Made by a program: the position numbers and the translations under genes. DNA of 64,000 nucleotides, from NCBI RefSeq assembly GCF_001280205.1, contig NZ_CP012573.1, forward strand, positions 1,860,001-1,924,000. The letters run 5' to 3'. The notes under the pieces are model-generated. The model was not told where the DNA came from, ran no database searches, and saw nothing but the letters and a program-made list of their open reading frames with translations. The stretch is from Clavibacter capsici. GTDB taxonomy: Bacteria; Actinomycetota; Actinomycetes; Actinomycetales; Microbacteriaceae. Shown here one piece after another: positions 38,260 to 46,818 of the stretch. Position 1 is the first letter of the stretch, and each line of letters begins with the position of its first letter.

Positions 38260-39874
38260 TCCGACCACGACGGGTGCCGCCGCGCCCGCCGCCAAGAGCG
38301 GGGGCGGCCTCACCGCCGCTGCCGCCACCTACCTCGACGAGCGCACCAGCGTCAGCGTCGCCGTCAAGGAGTTCGGGCGGAAGATCTTCCCGGACCACTG
38401 GTCCTTCATGCTCGGTGAGGTGGCGCTGTACAGCTTCGTCGTCATCCTGCTGACGGGGTCCTGGCTCACCTTCTTCTTCGACCCCTCGATGGCGGAGACG
38501 CACTACGCCGGCTCGTACGCGCCCCTCAAGGGCGTCGAGATGTCCGTCGCCATGTCGTCGTCGCTCGACATCTCGTTCGACATCCGCGGCGGCCTGCTGA
38601 TGCGGCAGATCCACCACTGGGCGGCGCTGCTGTTCGTGGCGTCCATCGGCCTGCACATGCTCCGCATCTACTTCACGGGTGCGTTCCGCAAGCCGCGCGA
38701 GCTGAACTGGTTCATCGGCTTCGTCCTCTTCATCCTCGCGATGGCCGAGGGCTTCACGGGCTACTCGCTCCCCGACGACCTGCTCTCCGGCAACGGCCTG
38801 CGCATCATCGACGGCATGGTCAAGGGCATCCCGGTGATCGGCACCTGGATCTCGTTCCTCCTCTTCGGCGGCGAGTTCCCCGGCACCGACATCATCCCGA
38901 GGCTCTACACGCTGCACATCCTGCTGCTGCCCGCGATCCTCGTGGCGTTCCTCGCGCTCCACCTCCTCTTCGTGGTCGTGCACAAGCACACCCAGTTCGC
39001 CGGCCCCGGCCGCACGAACGAGAACGTGGTCGGCGTGCCGGTGCTCCCGACGTTCGCGGCCAAGGCCGGCGGCTTCTTCTTCGTCGTCTTCGGCGTGATC
39101 GTGGTCATGGCGTCGTTCTTCACGATCAACCCGATCTGGAACTACGGCCCCTACGACCCGTCGCCGGTGTCGGCGGGAACGCAGCCCGACTGGTACATCG
39201 GCTTCGCCGACGGTGCCCTGCGCCTCGTGCCGCCGGGACTCGAGTTCGTGCTGTTCGACCACACGTTCTCGTTCAACATCATCCTGCCGATCACGGTCCT
39301 GGGCCTGTTCATCGTGCTCGTCGCGCTCTACCCCTTCATCGAGGCGTGGATCACGGGCGACAAGCGCGAGCACCACATCCTCGACCGCCCGCGCAACGCC
39401 CCGACGCGCACCGCCATCGGTGCCGCCGGCGTCACGTTCTACGCGGTCCTCTGGTCCGCCGCGAGCTCCGACCTCATCGCCACGCACTTCAAGGTGTCGA
39501 TGGAGGGCGTCATCCACACGCTGCAGGCGCTGCTGATCCTCGGACCGGTCATCGCCTACCAGGTCGCGAAGCGCATCTGCCTGGCGCTCATGAAGAAGGA
39601 CCGCGAGATCGCCCTCCACGGCGTCGAGTCGGGCCGCATCGTGAAGCTGCCCGGCGGGGAGTTCATCGAGGTGCACGAGCAGCTCGACGAGTACGAGCGC
39701 TGGCGCCTCGTCAGCTTCGACGACTACAAGCCGCTCATGATCCGCCCGGACAGCCGTGGACGCATCACGGTCAACCAGCGGGCCCGCGCGGCGCTGTCGA
39801 AGTGGTTCTTCGAGGACCGGATCTCCCCGGTCACCACGAAGGACGTCGAGCGCAGCCATGGCGGCCACCACTAG
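38240..39874 (+). CDS. qcrB: Cytochrome b subunit QcrB of the bc1 complex
   Basis: 544 residues from GTG 38240 (a second GTG follows at once). Eight membrane helices are present. HHWAALLFVASIGLHMLRIYF and LHILLLPAILVAFLALHLLFVVVHKHTQF carry the heme b histidine pairs. NPIWNYGPYDPSPVSAGTQPDWY is the quinol-site region of the actinobacterial type. A cytoplasmic C-terminal extension of about 120 residues is usual in this lineage. The overlap with qcrA suggests coupling. Confidence 0.97.
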   Translation: MVTTTADPTTTGAAAPAAKSGGGLTAAAATYLDERTSVSVAVKEFGRKIFPDHWSFMLGEVALYSFVVILLTGSWLTFFFDPSMAETHYAGSYAPLKGVEMSVAMSSSLDISFDIRGGLLMRQIHHWAALLFVASIGLHMLRIYFTGAFRKPRELNWFIGFVLFILAMAEGFTGYSLPDDLLSGNGLRIIDGMVKGIPVIGTWISFLLFGGEFPGTDIIPRLYTLHILLLPAILVAFLALHLLFVVVHKHTQFAGPGRTNENVVGVPVLPTFAAKAGGFFFVVFGVIVVMASFFTINPIWNYGPYDPSPVSAGTQPDWYIGFADGALRLVPPGLEFVLFDHTFSFNIILPITVLGLFIVLVALYPFIEAWITGDKREHHILDRPRNAPTRTAIGAAGVTFYAVLWSAASSDLIATHFKVSMEGVIHTLQALLILGPVIAYQVAKRICLALMKKDREIALHGVESGRIVKLPGGEFIEVHEQLDEYERWRLVSFDDYKPLMIRPDSRGRITVNQRARAALSKWFFEDRISPVTTKDVERSHGGHH

Positions 39875-39911
39875 TCACCACCCCCGTCCGCGCTGACCCG
39901 CAGACGGGCAT

Positions 39912-39948
39912 CGAGAGCCGGTCCGGCCGAACGTCGGACCGGCTCTCG
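39912..39948 (+). terminator. Hairpin after qcrB
   Basis: A perfect 14 bp stem (CGAGAGCCGGTCCG and its complement) with a nine-base loop lies 37 bases after the qcrB stop. It ends the ctaE-qcrCAB unit; no T tract follows. Confidence 0.75.
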
Positions 39949-39990
39949 TGCGTCCACCGTCGGTTCCGGCCACCACCCCGAGGAGCACCC

Positions 39991-40878
39991 GTGGATCTCG
40001 CCCGGCTCGCGTCGTGGCTCCGCTGTCCCGTGTGCGGCGACGAGCTGGAGGCCGATCCCCCGCTCGTGCTCCGCTGCGGCCGCGGCCACGCCGTCGACGC
40101 GAACAAGCGCGGGTACGCCACGCTGCTGGCGCCCGGGACGCGCGTCGTCGGGGACACGGCCGAGATGCTCACCGCCCGCGGCCGGTTCCTGGACCGCGGG
40201 CACTACCAGCCGCTCGTCGACGCCCTGCTCGAGGCCCTCGGACACGGCGCGTCCGAGCCGCCGGCCCGGCGCATCCTGGACGCCGGCTGCGGCACGGGCC
40301 ACTACCTGCGCGCCGTCCTCGATCACCAGACCGGGTCGACGGGGCTCGCCGCGGACCTCTCCCCCGCGGCCGTCGCGATCGCCGTCCGCGGTCGCCCCGA
40401 CGTCGACGGGGTCGTCGCGGACACCTGGGCAGCGCTCCCCCTGCGCGACGGCGTCGCCGACCTGGTCCTCGACGTCTTCGCCCCGCGGAACCTGCCGGAG
40501 TTCCACCGCGTGCTCGCCCCGGGCGGGCGGGTGGCCGTGGTCGCCGCGGGCCCCGAGCACCTCGCCGAGCTGCGGGCCTCCGGACGGGCTGTGGGCGTGC
40601 AGGAGGACAAGCGGGAGCGGATCCTCGAGGCCGCCGATCCGTACTTCGAGGCGGTCGCCGAGACGCGCGTCCAGCGGGTCCTGCGCCTGACCGACGACGA
40701 CATCGCCCTCCTGCTGGGAATGGGCCCGTCCGCCCATCACACGGGCGGCCAGCACGTGACCGCCGTCACGACGGAGCCTGGCGTGGAGGCCGACGCGACG
40801 GCGGGGAACACCCAGGAGGTCACGATCGACGTCATGATCCACGTGCTGCGTCGACGCGGGACCGCGCCGTCCTCCTGA
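39991..40878 (+). CDS. RlmA-like 23S rRNA (guanine-N1) methyltransferase
   Basis: 295 residues from GTG 39991, with AGGAG five bases upstream. The N-terminal zinc finger has ligands Cys12, Cys15, Cys29 and His33 (RCPVCGDEL; LRCGRGHAVD), then NKRGYATLL. The SAM site is ILDAGCGTGHYL (near residue 90) and the catalytic-domain segment is LDVFAPRNLPEFHRVLAPGG. RlmA enzymes modify G745 or G748 of 23S rRNA; some relatives (TlrB type) give macrolide resistance. Which base is modified here cannot be read from sequence. Confidence 0.9.
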   Translation: MDLARLASWLRCPVCGDELEADPPLVLRCGRGHAVDANKRGYATLLAPGTRVVGDTAEMLTARGRFLDRGHYQPLVDALLEALGHGASEPPARRILDAGCGTGHYLRAVLDHQTGSTGLAADLSPAAVAIAVRGRPDVDGVVADTWAALPLRDGVADLVLDVFAPRNLPEFHRVLAPGGRVAVVAAGPEHLAELRASGRAVGVQEDKRERILEAADPYFEAVAETRVQRVLRLTDDDIALLLGMGPSAHHTGGQHVTAVTTEPGVEADATAGNTQEVTIDVMIHVLRRRGTAPSS

Positions 40879-41140
40879 CCGCCTCGCCGCGGCCACGGCC
40901 GAGCACCTCCGCTCCCGCCACGTGGACGATGGTCGCGGACTCGATCCTGGCCGACCACCGACGGCCTATTCGTCGAGCGACGGAATGCCGCCCGCGGCGG
41001 GTAGCCTCGTTGATGTCACAGTGCTGCTGTCCGGGGGGAAGCGGTCGCCTCGGCATCGACGTCCCCGGCGGGAGCTCCGCTCCCGCGACCGGCGCACCCT
41101 CGAGGGTCCCGGTCCGGCCGACCTCGGATCACGGACAGCC

Positions 41141-42505
41141 ATGCTCGACTCCCTCACCCTCCGCGTCGCCTTCGGCGTGACGACGCTCACGCTCCTGCTG
41201 CTGTTCGCGCTCGTGACCTATCGCGGCACCAGGTCGCCCTTCAGCTTCTGGTGGTCCGCCGCGCTGGCGCTGTTCCTGGGCGGATCGCTCGCGTACCTGC
41301 AGGACGGGACCCCGGGCCAGGTGTGGGGCAACCCGCTCGGGAACGGCCTCATCGTGGCCGGCGCCGCGTCGGTGTGGATGGCGAGCAGGTCCCTGCGCGG
41401 GCGCACGACGCCCTGGTGGTGGGTGGTCGCGCCCGCCGCCCTCATCGTCGCCGTGTCGAGCGCCGACTCCCCCGCCACCAACGACTGGTCCGGCGGCCCG
41501 CTGTACCTCGCCCTGATGACCACCCTGATCGCCCTGTCGACCCGGGAGATCGCGCTGCTCGGTGCCGGCCAATCGCGCACGCGCTGGCCCCTCATGCTCA
41601 CCTCGGGTGCGCTCGCGTGCTACTACGCCGCGCGCCTCGTCGTGTTCATCTCCGCCGGGCAGCGGAGCGACCTGTTCACCGGGTGGTTCGGCACGCCCTC
41701 CACGACGCTCATCACGCTGATCCTCCTGGTGGTGGTGTCGTTCAGCATGGCATCCCTCAGCGGGGAGCAGGTGGCGCGGGCCCTCGCCGCCCGCGCCGCC
41801 CTCTCACGTCAGGAGCTCGTCGACGGGGGCGGCGTCCAACGCCGGCTCCTGCCCCAGACCGTCCCCGACCTGCCGGGCTACGAGGTCGCCGGAGCCTGCG
41901 TGCCGAGCGGTGACGTCAGCGGCGACTTCTTCGACTGGCAGCGCACGCCCGACGGGCTCGTGGTCACCCTGGCCGACGTCATGGGCAAGGGCGTCGGGGC
42001 CGCGATGATCGCCGCGACGGTCCGGGCGTCCCTCCGCGTCGCCTCGCCCATGCACGACCCGGGCCGCACGCTGTCGGTGGTGGACCGCATCGTCGAGACG
42101 GACCTCGACGTCAACGACGCCTTCGTGACCCTGTTGCATCTGCGCCTCGACGCCCGGAGCGGCCGCGTCGACCTCATCGACGCGGGCCACGGTCTCGGCA
42201 TCGTCTGCCGCGCGGACGGGACACGGGAGCCCATCCCCTCCCTCAACCTCCCGCTGGGCGCGCTGGGGACGCAGGAATGGGTGCCGACGTCCGTGCAGCT
42301 GGAGCCGGGCGACCTCCTCCTCGTCTGCAGCGACGGGGTGCTCGACCTCTTCGACGGCACGCTCGCCTCGATGGACCGGGCGGCGCTCACCGCCATGGCA
42401 GCCCGCCCGACCGCGCACGCCGCCATCGAGAGCCTCACGTGCCTGGCCGCCGCGACGACGCCACCGGACGACGTGACCGTCGTCGCCATCCGCCGCACGA
42501 CCTGA
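41141..42505 (+). CDS. Membrane-bound SpoIIE/PP2C-type serine phosphatase
   Basis: 454 residues from ATG 41141. The N-terminal half has six or seven membrane helices (LTLRVAFGVTTLTLLLLFALV first, TLITLILLVVVSFSMASL last). A short helix RRLLPQTVPDLPGYEVAGACVPSGDVSGDFFDW and the SpoIIE phosphatase domain follow (VTLADVMGKGVGAAMIAATVR; DLLLVCSDGVLDLFDG; TTPPDDVTVVAI with metal-binding Asp residues). Such proteins dephosphorylate anti-sigma antagonists or sense signals at the membrane. No anti-sigma partner lies nearby. The 262-base region before it has no other gene. Confidence 0.9.
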   Translation: MLDSLTLRVAFGVTTLTLLLLFALVTYRGTRSPFSFWWSAALALFLGGSLAYLQDGTPGQVWGNPLGNGLIVAGAASVWMASRSLRGRTTPWWWVVAPAALIVAVSSADSPATNDWSGGPLYLALMTTLIALSTREIALLGAGQSRTRWPLMLTSGALACYYAARLVVFISAGQRSDLFTGWFGTPSTTLITLILLVVVSFSMASLSGEQVARALAARAALSRQELVDGGGVQRRLLPQTVPDLPGYEVAGACVPSGDVSGDFFDWQRTPDGLVVTLADVMGKGVGAAMIAATVRASLRVASPMHDPGRTLSVVDRIVETDLDVNDAFVTLLHLRLDARSGRVDLIDAGHGLGIVCRADGTREPIPSLNLPLGALGTQEWVPTSVQLEPGDLLLVCSDGVLDLFDGTLASMDRAALTAMAARPTAHAAIESLTCLAAATTPPDDVTVVAIRRTT

Positions 42506-42621
42506 TGAGGGCGCCACCCGCATCCCCGGTGTGAGGTGAGGGTCGGCGGCGGACGCCAGCCACTGCGGGCCATGCCGACGCTGCTCCCTCGTTCTCCGCC
42601 GCAGCGGTGCCGGGTACGCGA

Positions 42622-42652
42622 GATGCCCGGCCCCCGACGGGGACCGGGCATC
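42622..42652. terminator. Hairpin between convergent phosphatase and GNAT genes
   Basis: GATGCCCGG and CCGGGCATC pair, extended by CCCC/GGGG across one mismatch, forming a stem with a small loop. It sits between two convergent genes, so it may terminate both. Confidence 0.6.
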
Positions 42653-42671
42653 TTCACGGAAGCTCTGCCGA

Positions 42672-43109
42672 CTAGCGGAGCAGCTTCTTGTAGAACTCCG
42701 CGGTGCGCTCGTAGCCGAGCCGCTTGTAGAACTCGCCGGCGCGGCGCGTGCTCATCGTGATCTGACCGACTCCGCGGTCGCCGCACAGGCGCTCCACCGC
42801 GCGGACCAGGGCCGAGCCGGTCCCGCCGCTGCGGGCCTCGGCGTCCACGACGAGCTCCTCGAGGTGGGCGCTGAGGCCGCCGGCGTACAGGAGACGGGAG
42901 ACGACGAGGTACGCGTATCCGACGACCCGGCCGCCGTCCTCCGCGACCAGCAGCACGTCACGCCCCACGTCCTTGTTCGCGCGCAGGATGTGGAAGAAGG
43001 TGACGTCGAAGTCGTCCCTCGTCGCGGGGGCGTTGATCATGTCGAGCTGCTGGCAGAGGGCGAAGACGGCATCCCCGTCCGAGGCCAGCGCGTGCCGGAT
43101 GTCGACCAT
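42672..43109 (-). CDS. GNAT-family N-acetyltransferase
   Basis: 145 residues from ATG 43109. DIRHALASDGDAVFALCQQL opens the GNAT fold. VVGYAYLVVSRLLYAGGLSAHLEELVVDAEARSGGTGSALVRAVERL is the acetyl-CoA binding region (R/Q-x-x-G-x-G/A form RSGGTGSAL), and AGEFYKRLGYERTAEFYKKLL closes it. Acceptor unknown. It ends the minus-strand ctaC-ctaD-ctaF run, starting four bases after ctaF. Confidence 0.88.
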   Translation of the reverse strand: MVDIRHALASDGDAVFALCQQLDMINAPATRDDFDVTFFHILRANKDVGRDVLLVAEDGGRVVGYAYLVVSRLLYAGGLSAHLEELVVDAEARSGGTGSALVRAVERLCGDRGVGQITMSTRRAGEFYKRLGYERTAEFYKKLLR

Positions 43110-43113
43110 GCGA

Positions 43114-43530
43114 TCAGCGGGCGAAGTAGCCGCGGTAGTACTCGTAGGTCCAGCCCACGAGCGCGATGATGGCCAGGCCACCGCCGATGATCGCGATCCA
43201 GATGCCCACGGCCAGGCCGAGGAACACGGACGCGGCACCCGCCGCGAGGATCACGGGCCACCAGCTCCACGGGCTGAAGAAGCCGAGCTCCGGGTCGCCG
43301 TCGTCGACGTTGGCGTCGCTGCGGTCCTCCGGGAGCTCGCCGTTCTGGGCCGCGTAGAGACGCGCGACGAAGAAGCCGATGAACGCGGCCAGGGCGCCCG
43401 AGAGCGCGATGGCCAGCGTGCCGACCCACTCGACGGTGCCCTGGTCGATCACGTGCCAGATCGTGTACGCGGCCGCCGCGATGACGAAGAAGACCGCGAG
43501 GACGTAGAAGAGGTTCCTATTGGCGCGCAC
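43114..43530 (-). CDS. ctaF: Cytochrome c oxidase subunit IV (actinobacterial CtaF)
   Basis: 138 residues from GTG 43530. Four membrane segments are present: two at the N-terminus (LFYVLAVFFVIAAAAYTIW; GTLAIALSGALAAFIGFFVARLY) and two at the C-terminus around SPWSWWPVILAAGAASVFLG. ELGFFSPWSWWP is the family signature. It is a structural subunit specific to actinobacterial aa3 oxidase. It lies one base after ctaD. Confidence 0.95.
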   Translation of the reverse strand: MRANRNLFYVLAVFFVIAAAAYTIWHVIDQGTVEWVGTLAIALSGALAAFIGFFVARLYAAQNGELPEDRSDANVDDGDPELGFFSPWSWWPVILAAGAASVFLGLAVGIWIAIIGGGLAIIALVGWTYEYYRGYFAR

Positions 43531-43531
43531 G

Positions 43532-45277
43532 TCACTTCACCTTGTCGCTGGAGATGTCGTAGGTCGCGGCGTCGGGAGCGTCCTTCGCCGGGCCGATGCC
43601 GACGGGGATGCCGGCCTCGGGGTGGTTCAGGTCGAAGGCGGGGGCCTCCGAGCGGATCCGCGGGATGGACGTGAAGTTGTGCCGCGGCGGCGGGCACGAG
43701 GTCGCCCACTCGAGCGAGCGGCCGTAGCCCCACGGGTCGTTCACGGTCACGCGGGGCGCTGTGCGGGCGGTGATCCAGACGTTCAGGAAGAACGGGATCA
43801 TCGACAGCGCCAGGATGCCGGCGCCGATGGTCGACAGCTGGTTCATCCACGTGAAGTCGTCCTCGGGCTGGTACGTCGCGTAGCGACGCGGCATGCCCAT
43901 GACGCCCAGCCAGTGCTGGATGAGGAACGTGGTGTGGAAGCCGACGAACAGCAGCCAGAAGTGGACCTTGCCGAGGCGCTCGTTGAGCATCGTGCCCGTC
44001 CACTTGGGCCACCAGAAGTAGAAGCCCGAGAACATGGCGAACACCACGGTGCCGAACACCACGTAGTGGAAGTGCGCGACGACGAAGTACGTGTCGGACA
44101 CGTGGAAGTCGAGCGGGGGCGACGCCAGGATGACGCCGGTGAGGCCGCCGAACGTGAACGTGATGAGGAAGCCGATGGCCCAGAGCATGGGCGTCTCGAA
44201 CGTGACCGAGCCGCGCCACATGGTGCCGATCCAGTTGAAGATCTTCACGCCCGTGGGGACCGCGATGAGCATGGTCATGAGCGAGAAGAACGGCAGCAGG
44301 ACGGAGCCGGTGACGTACATGTGGTGCGCCCACACCGTGACCGAGAGGGCCGCGATGGAGATGGTCGCGTAGACGAGCGTCTTGTACCCGAAGATCGGCT
44401 TGCGGCTGAAGACCGGGAAGACCTCCGACACGATGCCGAAGAACGGCAGCGCGATGATGTACACCTCGGGGTGGCCGAAGAACCAGAACAGGTGCTGCCA
44501 GAGGATGGCGCCGCCGTTGGCCGGGTCGTAGATGTGCGCGTCGAAGATGCGGTCGGCGCCGAGGCCGAAGAGCGCAGCGGCGAGGACCGGGAACGCCATC
44601 AGCACGAGGATCGACGTCACGAGGATGTTCCACGTGAAGATCGGCATGCGGAACATGGTCATGCCGGGGGCGCGCATCGTGATGATGGTCGTCACGAAGT
44701 TGACCGCACCGAGGATGGTGCCGAAGCCGCTGAGGGCCAGGCCCATCACCCAGAGATTGCCTCCCAACCCTGGCGAGAACGTCGTGCTCGACAGCGGCGC
44801 GTACGCGAACCATCCGAACGAGGCCGCGCCGGCCGGGGTGAGGAAGCCGGCGACCGCGATGAGCGAGCCGAAGTTGAACAGCCAGTACGCGAACGCGTTG
44901 AGACGCGGGAACGCGACGTCGGGTGCGCCGATCTGCAGCGGCATGAGCACGTTGGCGAAGCCCGCGAAGAGCGGCGTCGCGAACATGAGCAGCATGATCG
45001 TGCCGTGCATGGTGAAGAGCTGGTTGTACTGCTCCTTCGTCTCCACCACGTGCAGGCCCGGCTCGAAGAGCTGGGCGCGGATGACGAGGGCCATCACGCC
45101 GCCGAGGCAGAAGTAGAGGAACGAGGTGATCAGGTACAGGTACCCGATCGTCTTGTGGTCGGTGGAGGTGATCCAGTTGACCACGACGTTGCCTCGACGC
45201 TCGGCCTTGCCCGAGCCGTCGAGGACCTTCGCCTGACCCGCGGGGATCGCGGTGGGACGGTTGAGGGTCGATGTCAC
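43532..45277 (-). CDS. ctaD: Cytochrome c oxidase subunit I
   Basis: 581 residues, the heme a/a3-CuB catalytic subunit with 12 or more membrane helices. [23 protein letters not shown] holds a heme a ligand. [22 protein letters not shown] includes the CuB His-Tyr pair, WAHHMYVTG further CuB ligands, and [17 protein letters not shown] the heme a3 and a ligands. The long C-terminal tail faces the cytoplasm. It lies 12 bases after ctaC. Confidence 0.98.
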   Translation of the reverse strand: MTSTLNRPTAIPAGQAKVLDGSGKAERRGNVVVNWITSTDHKTIGYLYLITSFLYFCLGGVMALVIRAQLFEPGLHVVETKEQYNQLFTMHGTIMLLMFATPLFAGFANVLMPLQIGAPDVAFPRLNAFAYWLFNFGSLIAVAGFLTPAGAASFGWFAYAPLSSTTFSPGLGGNLWVMGLALSGFGTILGAVNFVTTIITMRAPGMTMFRMPIFTWNILVTSILVLMAFPVLAAALFGLGADRIFDAHIYDPANGGAILWQHLFWFFGHPEVYIIALPFFGIVSEVFPVFSRKPIFGYKTLVYATISIAALSVTVWAHHMYVTGSVLLPFFSLMTMLIAVPTGVKIFNWIGTMWRGSVTFETPMLWAIGFLITFTFGGLTGVILASPPLDFHVSDTYFVVAHFHYVVFGTVVFAMFSGFYFWWPKWTGTMLNERLGKVHFWLLFVGFHTTFLIQHWLGVMGMPRRYATYQPEDDFTWMNQLSTIGAGILALSMIPFFLNVWITARTAPRVTVNDPWGYGRSLEWATSCPPPRHNFTSIPRIRSEAPAFDLNHPEAGIPVGIGPAKDAPDAATYDISSDKVK

Positions 45278-45289
45278 GTTTCTGCTGCC

Positions 45290-46201
45290 CTACTCTTCGG
45301 ACGACTCGGTGGTGGCCGGCACGTCGGTGCCGGGGAGGTTCTGCAGGCGGTCGTAGTCCTTGCCGAGGTCTCCGGCGAACCCGGCCGCCTTCTGGCGCTC
45401 GATGTAGGCGTTGTACTCGTCGACGGAGACGACCTTCACCTGGAAGAGCATGAGGGAGTGGTACTCGCCGCAGAGCTCGGCGCACTTGCCCATGTACGTC
45501 CCCTCCTTCTCCGGGATGAACGTCATGTAGTTCGTCTTGCCGGAGATGAGGTCCTTCTTGTACAGGAAGTCGACGACCCAGAAGGAGTGGAGCGTGTCGC
45601 GGGTGTTGAGCTCGAGCTCGACCTTGGTGTTGACCGGCAGGTAGAGCGTCGGGAGCTTGTCCTTGTCGATGGAGCCCTGGGGGCCGTTCGGGTCGTCGAC
45701 CGCCTGGACGCCCTGCTCGTAGGCGCCGCCCTCGATGGGCTGTCCGGCCTCGGTCTCGCCGCCCAGGTAGTTGAAGTCCCAGGCCCACTGCTTGCCGAAG
45801 ACCTGGACCTTGACCTCGGGCTTGTCGAAGCGCGCCTCGATGGCGGCCTGGTCCTTGGCGGTGAAGGCGAAGAAGCCCAGCACGAGGATGAGCGGCACGA
45901 TCGTGTAGAAGATCTCGATCGGCATGTTGTAGCGCATCTGCACCGGCAGGCCGGTCTGGCCCTTGCGGCGGCGGTACACGACCGCGGCCCAGATGGTGAG
46001 GCCCCAGGTGAGCACGCCCACCGCGAGGAGGACGATCCAGGCCGTGACCCAGAGGCCGATGACCGAGTCGACGTGGTTCGTGGTGCCCGGCTCGGTGGGG
46101 AGGAAGCCCTGGAGCTGCTGCTGCGTGCACCCCGCGAGGAGTACCGAGATGCCTATGGCGACGGGGATCGTCAGCCAACGTTGACGGCGAGTGAAGCGCA
46201 C
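45290..46201 (-). CDS. ctaC: Cytochrome c oxidase subunit II, lipoprotein
   Basis: 303 residues from GTG 46201, with AAGGG nine bases upstream. A lipoprotein signal with lipobox LLAGC gives a lipidated Cys25. Two membrane helices (about 45-75 and 90-115) precede the cupredoxin domain. CuA ligands are visible in DTLHSFWVVDFLY and KCAELCGEYHSLMLF. An insert of some 30 residues (after NYLGGETEAG) is common in actinobacteria and contacts the QcrC heme. Confidence 0.97.
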   Translation of the reverse strand: MRFTRRQRWLTIPVAIGISVLLAGCTQQQLQGFLPTEPGTTNHVDSVIGLWVTAWIVLLAVGVLTWGLTIWAAVVYRRRKGQTGLPVQMRYNMPIEIFYTIVPLILVLGFFAFTAKDQAAIEARFDKPEVKVQVFGKQWAWDFNYLGGETEAGQPIEGGAYEQGVQAVDDPNGPQGSIDKDKLPTLYLPVNTKVELELNTRDTLHSFWVVDFLYKKDLISGKTNYMTFIPEKEGTYMGKCAELCGEYHSLMLFQVKVVSVDEYNAYIERQKAAGFAGDLGKDYDRLQNLPGTDVPATTESSEE

Positions 46202-46248
46202 GTGCAGACCCTTCGAAGAACCGGATGTGACGGGTTCCACCCTACGCG

Positions 46249-46279
46249 ACAGGGAGCCGCCCGAAGGACGACTCCCTGT
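46249..46279 (-). terminator. Hairpin between the ErpA-like gene and ctaC
   Basis: ACAGGGAG and CTCCCTGT pair over 8 bp with a 15-base loop, 45 bases past the stop of the iron-sulfur carrier gene on the minus strand. The promoter of ctaC should also lie in this 122-base gap. Confidence 0.4.
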
Positions 46280-46323
46280 TCGAAGCCCGGTTTCCCGGGT
46301 CGGATCGCTTACCGCTCCATGTG

Positions 46324-46686
46324 TCAGTGGAACGAGTCGCCGCACGCGCACGAGCCGCCGGCGTTGGGGTTGTCGATGGTGAAGCCCTGCTTCTGGATGG
46401 TGTCCTCGAAGTCGATCGTCGCGCCGTCGAGGTAGGGGACGCTCATCTTGTCGACGATGACCTCGACGCCGTCGAAGTCGACCGTGGCGTCGCCGTCGAG
46501 CTCGCGCTCGTCGAAGTACAGCTGGTAGATGAGGCCGGAGCAGCCGCCGGGCTGGACGGCGACGCGGAGGCGCAGGTCCTCGCGGCCCTCCTGCTGGAGC
46601 AGGCTCTTGACCTTGCTCGCGGCGGTGTCCGTGAGTCCGACGCGGTGGGCCGCCTGGGCGGTCTCGGTCAGCGTGGTGTCGGTCAT
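46324..46686 (-). CDS. Iron-sulfur cluster carrier, HesB/IscA/ErpA type
   Basis: 120 residues from ATG 46686. The three conserved cysteines are in QPGGCSGLIYQL and GGSCACGDSF. VGLTDTAASKVKSLL is the usual N-terminal part. It delivers Fe-S clusters to target proteins; nearby users include the Rieske subunit QcrA. Monocistronic by position, 137 bases from the divergent-side neighbours. Confidence 0.93.
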   Translation of the reverse strand: MTDTTLTETAQAAHRVGLTDTAASKVKSLLQQEGREDLRLRVAVQPGGCSGLIYQLYFDERELDGDATVDFDGVEVIVDKMSVPYLDGATIDFEDTIQKQGFTIDNPNAGGSCACGDSFH

Positions 46687-46818
46687 GAGCACTCCTCGGG
46701 TGGTGGGATCTGCGGTCGGGCGACTCCGGTGGAGTCTACGTCGTGCAACCGCGGGAGTCACCCGCGTGTTCCCGCCGTCCCGCGGGGATCCGCCGGGGAC
46801 CCCGCGGGACGGGACCGC

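Noticed and set aside
43520-46435. 971-residue open frame on the plus strand opposite ctaF, ctaD and ctaC
   Set aside because: It is antisense to three well-supported oxidase genes and has only repetitive charged sequence.
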